In this document: positions 40,583 to 47,827 of the stretch, one piece after another
Position numbering within the stretch: position 1 is the stretch's first letter
Layout: each line of letters opens with the position of its first letter
NCBI GenBank assembly: GCA_937965895.1
Contig: CALCKS010000172.1
Coordinates: 1 to 49,694, forward strand
Origin: an uncultured Campylobacter sp.
GTDB taxonomy: Bacteria > Campylobacterota > Campylobacteria > Campylobacterales > Campylobacteraceae
Direction of reading: 5' to 3'
Length of the DNA stretch: 49,694 nucleotides
Notes under the pieces: generated by a model
What the model saw: the letters and a program-made list of their open reading frames with translations, nothing else
Told to the model about the DNA's origin: nothing
Databases searched by the model: none
Program-made: the position numbers and the translations under genes

Positions 40583-43009
40583 TTGCAAATTTACGAATCA
40601 AAAATGTTCCCGGCGCAGCTACCCGTCATCGTAGAGGACGAGCTATTTTTATATCCTTTTATGATCACGCCGCTTTTTTTGAGCGACGAGGAAAATATCG
40701 AAGCGCTAAATTTAGCTCTCGAGTCGCAAAGTCCAATCCTGGTCGTGCCGACGAAAGCGCAAAACGAAGGCGCGCGAGAATTTGACTCCATCTACGACGC
40801 CGGCGTCATCGGCACCGTGATGAGGCGAGTACCGCTACCGGACGGTAGAGTAAAAATTTTATTTCAAGGCACGAGCAAGGGTCGCATAGTCTCAAAAGTA
40901 TCCTCAAAGCCATTGCAAGCCGTTGTAGACGTGCTGCACGAAAAAAGACCTGAAAATACCAAAAGCGACGCTCTACTAACGGTACTTCGCGAAAAGGTGC
41001 GCGATCTGGCTGCGCTTAGCCACTTTTTCCCGCCTGATCTTTTAAAAACGATAGAGGAGAGCGCCGAGCCTAGCCGCGTTTGCGATCTCATCTTAAGCTC
41101 ACTAAGGCTAAAGAAAAAAACGGCGTACGAGTTTTTTATCGAGGAAAATTTGGAGCAAAAGCTACTAAAACTAATAGACTACGTTATCGAGGAGATCGAG
41201 GCGAACAAGCTCCAGCGTGAGATAAAAAACAAGGTCCATTCAAGGATCGATAAGGTAAATAAGGAGTATTTCCTAAAAGAGCAGCTAAAGCAGATCCAAC
41301 AAGAGCTCGGCTCTGACACGAGCCGCGAGGAGGAGATCGAGGAGTACCGCAAAAAGCTGGAAGCTAAGAAAAAATTTATGGGCGAGGACGCGTATAAGGA
41401 GATAAAAAAGCAAATCGACAAGTTAGCACGCATGCATCCTGACTCCGCCGACGCAAACACGACGCAAAGCTACCTCGACTGGGTCGTAGAGGTGCCGTTT
41501 GAAAATCTGGCCAACAAAAAACTAAGCGTGCAAGAGGTCGCAAAGCAGCTAAACGCCGATCACTACGGGCTTGAGAGGCCAAAAGATAGGATAGAGGAGT
41601 ATTTTGCTCTGCGCGAGCTTTTGCAGCTACGAGGCGTCGCGGGCAAGGTAAACAACGGCGCGATCTTGTGCTTTGCGGGACCTCCGGGCGTTGGCAAGAC
41701 GAGCCTAGCAAACTCTATCGCAAAAGCGCTAAAACGCGAGCTAGTGCGCGTGGCGCTGGGCGGCCTGGAGGACGTAAACGAGCTGCGCGGACACCGCCGT
41801 ACCTATATCGGTGCGATGCCGGGTCGTATCGTGCAGGGTCTCATCGAAGCCAAGCAGATGAATCCGGTCGTCGTACTAGACGAGATCGATAAGGTCGGCA
41901 GGAGCTTTCGCGGCGATCCGACGGCTGTGCTGCTAGAGATTTTAGACCCCGAGCAAAATAACAAATTTAGGGATTATTATTTAAATTTTAATATTGACCT
42001 TAGCAAGGTTGTTTTTGTCGCGACGGCAAACGATGTGAGCGCCATACCGCCCGCGCTTCGCGATAGGATGGAGTTTATCGAGCTTAGCTCCTACACCCCG
42101 CAGGAAAAATTTGAGATCGCAAAAAAATATTTAATCCCCCAAGAGCTCAAAAAACACGGACTAAAGCCTAGTGAAGTAACTCTAGGTAAAGACGTGCTAA
42201 GCCTCATCATCTCGGACTACACGCGAGAAAGCGGAGTGCGAAATCTACGCCGCCGCCTAGCCGATATCTTTAGAAAAGCGGCAAAAAGACTACTCGAGGG
42301 CGAAGTGCAAAAGATAACCGTGACGACTAAAAATTTGAACGAGTTTTTAGAAAAGAAGGTCTTTGAGATCGAGCATGCCGATAAAAAGCCGCAGATCGGT
42401 CAAGTAAACGGGCTAGCATGGACGAGCGTGGGCGGCGATGTGCTAAAGATCGAAGCTATACGCATACAGGGCAAGGGCGGACTGCAGATCACGGGTTCTT
42501 TGGGCGACGTGATGAAAGAGAGCGCGTATATCGCATTCAGCCTTGTCAAGGTACTAATCGATGCTAAAAAGATAAAAGTGCCTGCAAAAATCATCCCAAG
42601 CTTGCCTGACGACGTCAAAGACGGCATGAAAAAAGAGCCGAGCTCTAGCGAAGTGTATCGCCGCTATGATCTGCATATCCACGTGCCTGAGGGCGCCACA
42701 CCAAAAGACGGTCCGAGTGCCGGTATCACGATGGTGACAGCGATCGCCTCGATCCTAACGGATACAAAAGTACGAAGCGACGTAGCGATGACGGGCGAGA
42801 TCACGCTGAGCGGCCGCGTGCTGCCTATCGGCGGACTAAAAGAAAAGCTTATCGCCGCGCATAAGGCCGGCATCAAAACCGCTCTGATACCGCGCAAAAA
42901 CTATGAACGAGACCTTGGCGATATCCCGCAAGACGTCAAAAAAGACATGCAAATCATCCCAGTGGACGCCATTGAAGACGTGCTAAAAAATGCGTTTGTC
43001 GCAAAGTAA
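40583..43009 (+). CDS. lon: ATP-dependent protease Lon
   Basis: 808 residues: N-terminal substrate domain (PVIVEDELFLYPFMITPLFL), coiled coil (SRIDKVNKEYFLKEQLKQIQ), AAA+ module with Walker A GPPGVGKT near 367 and VVLDEIDKVG, then the protease domain with the catalytic Ser in KDGPSAGITM near 711 and Lys in GGLKEKLIAAHKAG. Start is TTG at 40583, supported by GGAG 6 bases upstream; an ATG 7 codons later (40604) has no ribosome site. Degrades misfolded and regulatory proteins. Confidence 0.97.
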   Translation: MQIYESKMFPAQLPVIVEDELFLYPFMITPLFLSDEENIEALNLALESQSPILVVPTKAQNEGAREFDSIYDAGVIGTVMRRVPLPDGRVKILFQGTSKGRIVSKVSSKPLQAVVDVLHEKRPENTKSDALLTVLREKVRDLAALSHFFPPDLLKTIEESAEPSRVCDLILSSLRLKKKTAYEFFIEENLEQKLLKLIDYVIEEIEANKLQREIKNKVHSRIDKVNKEYFLKEQLKQIQQELGSDTSREEEIEEYRKKLEAKKKFMGEDAYKEIKKQIDKLARMHPDSADANTTQSYLDWVVEVPFENLANKKLSVQEVAKQLNADHYGLERPKDRIEEYFALRELLQLRGVAGKVNNGAILCFAGPPGVGKTSLANSIAKALKRELVRVALGGLEDVNELRGHRRTYIGAMPGRIVQGLIEAKQMNPVVVLDEIDKVGRSFRGDPTAVLLEILDPEQNNKFRDYYLNFNIDLSKVVFVATANDVSAIPPALRDRMEFIELSSYTPQEKFEIAKKYLIPQELKKHGLKPSEVTLGKDVLSLIISDYTRESGVRNLRRRLADIFRKAAKRLLEGEVQKITVTTKNLNEFLEKKVFEIEHADKKPQIGQVNGLAWTSVGGDVLKIEAIRIQGKGGLQITGSLGDVMKESAYIAFSLVKVLIDAKKIKVPAKIIPSLPDDVKDGMKKEPSSSEVYRRYDLHIHVPEGATPKDGPSAGITMVTAIASILTDTKVRSDVAMTGEITLSGRVLPIGGLKEKLIAAHKAGIKTALIPRKNYERDLGDIPQDVKKDMQIIPVDAIEDVLKNAFVAK

Positions 43010-43024
43010 CTACTAAGTTTGATT

Positions 43025-43061
43025 AAATTTAGCCTCGGTAGCGGGGCTAAATTTCTACTTT
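43025..43061 (+). terminator. AAATTT-armed terminator of lon
   Basis: Perfect 10-base arms AAATTTAGCC (43025-43034) and GGCTAAATTT (43045-43054), 10-base loop, followed by CTACTTTT. Sixteen bases after the lon stop. Confidence 0.7.
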
Positions 43062-43662
43062 TATATCATCAATTTACACTTAAATTTTATTTGGGCTCAA
43101 GATAAGTTAAAACTATTTGATGGATTTTTCTTGTCTATTATGATTTTAGCGATTTTATTAAAAGTAGCGAGCATGGCGAAACAGAGTTTGCATGCAATAA
43201 CTGTAAAGACAGAAAAAGATTATATCGCGTTTTACTAAAAATCGACAGGGCGCTTTGTAAACAATAGAGCGAAACCGCCGCTAAAATTTACTTAAGTTTT
43301 ATTGAGCGTGCGTATTTCTTAGTATTTGCTATTTATACTTAGGCTTAGCGGGATATAGGCTTGATTTAGCTGCGTTTATCTTTTTGTTTGCTAACATGGT
43401 TTGAAGCCTGAAATGCAGGATGAAGAGTTAGTGGATTGTAGGGATTTAGAGAGGGAGGAGAAGGATACGGATTTGGCGGATAAAGAGACGCCAAATAAGT
43501 AAACGATAAAAAACAAAATAGATATCTTTCGCAAAATCTACCTCCCTAACTATACTGAAATTTACGGCTAAATTTAATCACAATAATGTGGTTTAAGGTA
43601 GGCGGGGGGGGGTAAAATATTGGAACTTGAATTTGGGTGGGGTGAGATGCAGGGAGCCAGTA
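43062..43662 (+). other. Gene-poor region with possible gene remnants
   Basis: No intact gene. In the plus direction, about 43300-43400 has an open frame reading like a membrane helix (VFLSICYLYLGLAGYRLDL), ended by TGA; a further frame at 43413-43502 reads as an acidic tail (MQDEELVDCRDLEREEKDT). These could be pieces of one decayed gene. A G9 tract lies at 43604-43612. In C. jejuni lon and rpsR are neighbours, so this is the start of an inserted segment. Confidence 0.35.
43604..43612 (+). repeat. G9 homopolymer, possible contingency tract
   Basis: Nine Gs directly before TAAAAT (43613-43618), a plausible -10 box for the small membrane-protein gene. A change in tract length would alter the spacer and so switch transcription. 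Poly-G tracts are the usual phase-variation element of Campylobacter. Confidence 0.6.
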
Positions 43663-44097
43663 GTGAATCAGGGTTACTTTATAGTTTTAAAAAAGAAAAA
43701 TTTTATATACTGTAGCAACTTTTATTTCTTATTCTTTTATGCTATTTGTTCTATATTTTCCTACTTTTTATTCCAACAATTTACTATCTATCCCATTATA
43801 TTTTTTATGGTTTTTGCTTTTGTATATATTTTTGTTAAACATATGTTTTAAAAAAATAGAGATATATAGCGATAAAGTAATAATTTATCGCTATATATTA
43901 AAGGATAATGTAATTAAAGTATCCAATATGCATTCCACAAATAGCTCGGATTTTGGAATATCATGGTTAACCGGAGAAGTATTAATTATTAAGGAAAAAA
44001 CAAAATGTTATATCAATTTTTTTACGTAATACCGTCACTAACATATAAACAAACATGGGAAGCTGAAAATTTAATAAAGAATCTTATAAAGGACTAA
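43663..44097 (+). pseudogene. Small membrane protein with PH-like tail, frameshifted
   Basis: GTG start at 43663 with AGGGAG 6 bases upstream. The reading runs through two membrane helices (YFLFFYAICSIFSYFLF, IYPIIFFMVFAFVYIFV) to a TAA at 43849-43851, caused by one extra T in TTTT before an A-run. Shifted by one, it continues as KKIEIYSDKVIIYRYILKD, a PH-domain-like (bPH) strand pattern, to 44029; losing one base in a T7 run restores the first frame, ending PSLTYKQTWEAENLI... at 44097. About 144 residues if repaired. No known function. It is followed 2 bases later by the LysM/RTX remnant, so the pair may have been one operon. Confidence 0.5.
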
Positions 44098-44099
44098 AT

Positions 44100-45391
44100 A
44101 TGGACAGAACCTTTTGGGTGGATGGCAAAGAATATCATTTTTGTGATAACAATATAACATCAGAAGAGATTGCACTAGCTGGCTTTGGTGGTTATGTTGC
44201 TTTTACGGCAACTATTACTGCAGAGATAGCAAAAGAATTAGAAAAAGAATATGGAGATGTTGTCCTTAGGCTGGCAGGTAAAAGAATTAGTAATATAGCT
44301 TCAATAATTGATGCTGGAGTTAATTTATTTTTTGACTACAATGGGAACCCGAACTTATTGCACCTAGATTATTTGATTTTTTATCAGCAAAAGGGGCGGT
44401 AGCCTTAGGTGCTTTTTTGGCTGGACCGATTGGGGCAGTAGCCCTAGGTACTTTTGTAGCCGTAATATCCGGTATTAATTCAGACGACTGGTATAGCACA
44501 GCCAAAGCTATAGTCGTAGACAAATGCGGTAGGACGCTTGAGTACATAAAAGATTATATGGGAATAAAGGCCCATGTGACTATAACCAAGCACGAGTATA
44601 CCATTAGGCAATTGGAAAAAGACTTGGCTACGAAAAAGATTTTTTCAAATTCGTATTTGATGATAAAGCGGCAAAGCAATCTAGTAAAATAAATATAGAA
44701 ATGGGTGTAAACAATTCATTTCTTCGAGAGGTTATTTTTGAAAAAAACAAAATGCACTAGCCATAAAAACAGCCTCCGAGGTAGGCAGCGTAAAACAAGC
44801 TACCGAGATATTTGAGATTATAAATTCTATGCCCAACATCCCAACCGCCACCATCAACTCCCACACTTACGACATAAAAACCCTTTCAAATTTAGAGATA
44901 GGAAATGCAATCGATAAGATACCTCGGGCATCATTCCTACTTTCCAATATCCTGATAAGAACAAGCGAAGAACTGGATCTGGGAAGCAAGGGATTATACA
45001 AAATAAAAAGCGGAGATACTCTTTCGACCATAGCTCAAAGAAACGGCATGATTACCAAAGATCTTCTTAAACTAAACACTTGGCTGGTAGATGAAGTAGA
45101 GTATCTTTCCTGCAAAACAAAGTATTGGTAGAATCAAACATACTAGCTCTAAACAAGACAGATCACGTCCTAACAGGCGATAGAAATGCCGAAAATATCC
45201 TTATAGACGCAAACGGGGGAGATGATACTCTGGTGGGAAGTAATAAAGATGATTATACTAAAAGGCGGAAAGAGTTTAGGTGTAACAGTAGTAAAGAAGC
45301 AAAAGATTTCTATCATATTTTATTAAAGATAACAAGAGGCCTTAGAACGGTAATGAAAGCAGTGGTCAAAAGTCTACTGAAGTTACATTGA
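44100..45391 (+). pseudogene. Remnant of a LysM plus RTX (calcium-binding repeat) exoprotein
   Basis: ATG 44100 with AAAGGA upstream. The text reads on through four one-base losses (near 44346-44351, 44633-44637, 44741-44753 and 45091-45096) and probably one gain near 45257. Reassembled order: N-terminus MDRTFWVDGKEYHFC, a glycine-rich apolar segment (GAVALGAFLAGPIGAVALG), a helical part, a LysM module (YKIKSGDTLSTIAQRNGMI, 44996-45060) and a first RTX nonapeptide region (ANGGDDTLVGSNKDD, 45208-45252). The long RTX array and C-terminus expected for such proteins are missing. Compensated sequencing error is possible, but no other gene in 49 kb shows it. Confidence 0.6.
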
Positions 45392-45445
45392 GTATGTTTA
45401 AATATCGTTGTATTTTTATCTTATCAATCTTAGAAAAGTGATATA

Positions 45446-45455
45446 GGGGGGGGGG
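45446..45455 (+). repeat. G10 homopolymer
   Basis: Ten Gs between the exoprotein remnant and the end of rpsR. It borders the insert on the right as the G9 tract does on the left. No intact gene is positioned to be switched by it now. Confidence 0.65.
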
Positions 45456-45478
45456 TGGAAATAAAATTTAAAAAATTT

Positions 45479-45496
45479 AAGCCCTATAAAGGGCTT
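45479..45496 (-). terminator. Terminator of rpsR
   Basis: Arms AAGCCC (45479-45484) and GGGCTT (45491-45496), 6-base loop, then AAATTTTTTAAATTTTA on the minus strand. It ends the rpsF-ssb-rpsR operon. Confidence 0.65.
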
Positions 45497-45501
45497 AAAA
45501 A

Positions 45502-45762
45502 TTATAGTCCCTCAAAAGGATTGGTTACGACGTCGTCGCGATCGACTACGTAAGGTATCAAAGCTGCTTGGCGAGCGCGCTTGATAGCCTTTTCTACCAT
45601 CTCTTGGTATTTTTTAGACGTTCCCGTTAGACGTCTTGGCATGATTTTAAATCTCTCTGACAAGCAGTACTTCAAAAGCGAAGTGTCCTTGTAGTCGATA
45701 AAATCTATCTTTGCCTCTGTAAATTTGCAGTATTTGCGTGAATATTTTCTTTTTTCAGCCAT
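45502..45762 (-). CDS. rpsR: 30S ribosomal protein S18
   Basis: 86 residues. KYCKFTEAKIDFIDYKDTSL and the C-terminal RRLTGTSKKYQEMVEKAIKR are typical. Binds S6 and 16S rRNA in the 30S platform. AAGGAAAAACG precedes the ATG; 13 bases after ssb. Confidence 0.98.
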   Translation of the reverse strand: MAEKRKYSRKYCKFTEAKIDFIDYKDTSLLKYCLSERFKIMPRRLTGTSKKYQEMVEKAIKRARQAALIPYVVDRDDVVTNPFEGL

Positions 45763-45775
45763 CGTTTTTCCTTAA

Positions 45776-46354
45776 TTAAAATGGTATCGTTTCATCGCCG
45801 TTATCGTATTTGTCGGCATCTATATCTATTTCTCGGACGTTATCGCCGTAGTATTCGTCTTTTGGTTGTTGCTTTTGTTGCTGCGGTTTATTAAAATTTT
45901 GCCTTTGCGCGCCGCCTTGAGCGTAGCTATTTTGCTGATTTTGTCCGCCTTGATAACCGCCGTAGCTGTTATTTTGGTAACCGCCTTGCTGATAGCCTTG
46001 ATTACTATTTTGATTATATCCGCCTTGCTGTTGTCCTCCGCCTAGCATCTCCATATTTTCCACGCTGATCGTGTGTTTGCTTCTATTTTGTCCGTTGTTA
46101 TCCGTCCATTGGTCGAATTTTAGGCGACCCTCGACTAGAAGCTTTGAGCCTTTGGAAAGATATTGGTTTGCTATTTCCGCTTGTTTTCCGAAAAATGTTA
46201 TGTCTATAAAGCACGTTTCTTCGCGTTTTTCGCCGTTTACGTTAAATTTTCTCGTCACGGCGATGGCGCTGTTGCCTATGGCTGCGCCCGCAGTCGTATA
46301 TCTAAGCTCGATATCTCGTGTTAAATTTCCTACTAAAACGACTCTATTAAACAT
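45776..46354 (-). CDS. ssb: Single-stranded DNA-binding protein
   Basis: 192 residues: OB-fold (MFNRVVLVGNLTRDIELRYT, EETCFIDITFFGKQAEI, LLVEGRLKFDQW), a long Gln/Gly/Asn-rich linker, and the acidic C-terminal tip (NGDETIPF) that binds partner proteins. Between rpsF and rpsR as in most bacteria. Confidence 0.97.
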   Translation of the reverse strand: MFNRVVLVGNLTRDIELRYTTAGAAIGNSAIAVTRKFNVNGEKREETCFIDITFFGKQAEIANQYLSKGSKLLVEGRLKFDQWTDNNGQNRSKHTISVENMEMLGGGQQQGGYNQNSNQGYQQGGYQNNSYGGYQGGQNQQNSYAQGGAQRQNFNKPQQQKQQPKDEYYGDNVREIDIDADKYDNGDETIPF

Positions 46355-46363
46355 TTTTCGTCC

Positions 46364-46750
46364 TTATTCTTGCGCTGCCGGAGCTTCTTCTGCTTTGACT
46401 TTCGGTTCTTTTTTGTTTAGTTTGATGCCCTTGCTCATCTTTTCCCAAGCGGCGATCTCTTTTTTGTTTTCAAATTTGACCGTTAAGAATTTGATGATCT
46501 CTTCGGTGATTCTGATGATACGCTCGACTTCGGCGATAGCTTGGGTCGGAGCTTCGAAATATACGACGAAATAAGTTCCGCGCTCGTATTTTTTTACGGT
46601 ATAGGCTAGTTTTCTAGTGCCCATAGATTGCACAGACGCGATATTTGCGCCGTTTTTGGTTAGGATTTCTTTAACGAAATCAACTTTTGCGCTTACTTCT
46701 TCTTCCGTCAAAGTAGGCTTCAAAATGAATAAAAGCTCGTAGTGCTTCAT
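46364..46750 (-). CDS. rpsF: 30S ribosomal protein S6
   Basis: 128 residues. MKHYELLFILKPTLTEEEV, GTRKLAYTVKKYERGTYFVV, then a Lys/Glu/Ala-rich C-terminal tail. Forms a dimer with S18. Strong AAGGAG before the ATG. First gene of rpsF-ssb-rpsR. Confidence 0.98.
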   Translation of the reverse strand: MKHYELLFILKPTLTEEEVSAKVDFVKEILTKNGANIASVQSMGTRKLAYTVKKYERGTYFVVYFEAPTQAIAEVERIIRITEEIIKFLTVKFENKKEIAAWEKMSKGIKLNKKEPKVKAEEAPAAQE

Positions 46751-46759
46751 TGATTCTCC

Positions 46760-46828
46760 TTGTGGGTATTAAGCTCGCTTGCACAGTTGCAAACGGGCAA
46801 GGAAGTCTTTCGACAAGAGCTGATTTTA
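46760..46828 (-). promoter_or_regulatory. Possible S6:S18 leader and promoter of rpsF
   Basis: On the minus strand a GATAAAAT -10-like box (46821-46828), then an outer stem AGCTCTTG / CAAG(CG)AGCT (46814-46821 with 46772-46781) and an inner hairpin TTGC / GCAA (46797-46800 with 46787-46790) whose loop holds CCG. A CCG in a loop is the hallmark I recall of S6:S18 autoregulatory leaders upstream of rpsF. The exact fold was not tested. Confidence 0.35.
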
Positions 46829-46840
46829 TCTTTTTTTTAC

Positions 46841-47827
46841 TTAATATTTGCTGTTTTTGCCGATAAGATTTTGCAGGCCCAGCACGCAGGAGAGTAGAAA
46901 GGTTTTTTTATCAAGCGCAGAGTTTGTTTTTAGCTCAAATTCCGCCAAATTTAACGCGGTAAAAATTTCCCTATACGCTTTTAAATTTACAGCCAGACAC
47001 TGCCTTTTTAGTTCATTTGCGACGTTTGGCGGCGGCGCATAGCCGAGCGTTTCTTTTATGTCGAATTTGCCCGTTATTTTGATGCCGGCATGCAGTTTAA
47101 AAAGTCTGAAAAACGCACGGTAAAGCGAGTTTATAAACAAAATTTCATTAAAATTCCCATCGTCTGCATAGGAGAAAAAATCGCCCCTAATATCTTTTAG
47201 CGCGATAAATTTATCGAAAAAATCGTCAAAACTAACGCTTGATAGCGAAAAAACCAAGCTTCTCACGATATTTTCGTTTATTGGCTCGTTTAGAGAAGCT
47301 AGTTTGTTTAGCTCGCTCGCGGCTAGATATAAATTTTCGTTGTGTATGCGGTAGAGTTCAAAAAGCGCGTTTTTTGTAATATTTAGGCTCATTTTTGCGG
47401 CTTGTCTGCCGAGTAAATTTACTGCCTCTTCGGGCGAGCTGGGTTTAAAAAATCTCGCAAAATTTACTCCGAAAGCCTTTTGCGTATCAAAAACGGCTTT
47501 GGCGTCGGGTTCAAAAAGCTCGAAAACGAATACTCCGCCGTTTTTGCAACCTTCTATCAGGATTTTTAGCTCTTTTGCGGGGATTTTTTTATTGCTTTTT
47601 ACGTGCAAAAGCGGACTGCCGCCAAAGAGCGACGGCTCGCAAAGATGCGCTCGCGCAGCGTCGAAATCGTAATCGTCGTAGTAAAGGCTCAAAATTTCAA
47701 AATCTTTAAATTTGGCTAAAATTTCCTTCGTAAAAAGCTCGATTTGGTATTCGTCCGCACCGTAAAGCAAAAAATAATTTGGAAATTTAGCCGCATTTAG
47801 CGCAGCCTCCAGCTCTTTTCTATACAT
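46841..47827 (-). CDS. holA: DNA polymerase III delta subunit
   Basis: Clamp-loader subunit that opens the beta ring. 328 residues. Seen: YFLLYGADEYQIELFTKEIL (family opening), LCEPSLFGGSPLLHVKSNKK, and the helical C-terminus with DFFDKFIALKDIRG. Divergent in primary sequence, as is usual for epsilonproteobacterial HolA. It overlaps the end of rnr by 8 bases; H. pylori has the same rnr-holA-rpsF-ssb-rpsR order. Confidence 0.85.
   Translation of the reverse strand: MYRKELEAALNAAKFPNYFLLYGADEYQIELFTKEILAKFKDFEILSLYYDDYDFDAARAHLCEPSLFGGSPLLHVKSNKKIPAKELKILIEGCKNGGVFVFELFEPDAKAVFDTQKAFGVNFARFFKPSSPEEAVNLLGRQAAKMSLNITKNALFELYRIHNENLYLAASELNKLASLNEPINENIVRSLVFSLSSVSFDDFFDKFIALKDIRGDFFSYADDGNFNEILFINSLYRAFFRLFKLHAGIKITGKFDIKETLGYAPPPNVANELKRQCLAVNLKAYREIFTALNLAEFELKTNSALDKKTFLLSCVLGLQNLIGKNSKY

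Noticed and set aside
41376..41892. Arginine-rich open frames on both strands inside lon
   Set aside because: Shadows of the intact lon gene in other frames.
43604..45455. A transposon or prophage as the source of the lon-rpsR insert
   Set aside because: No transposase, integrase, terminal inverted repeats or target duplication could be seen.
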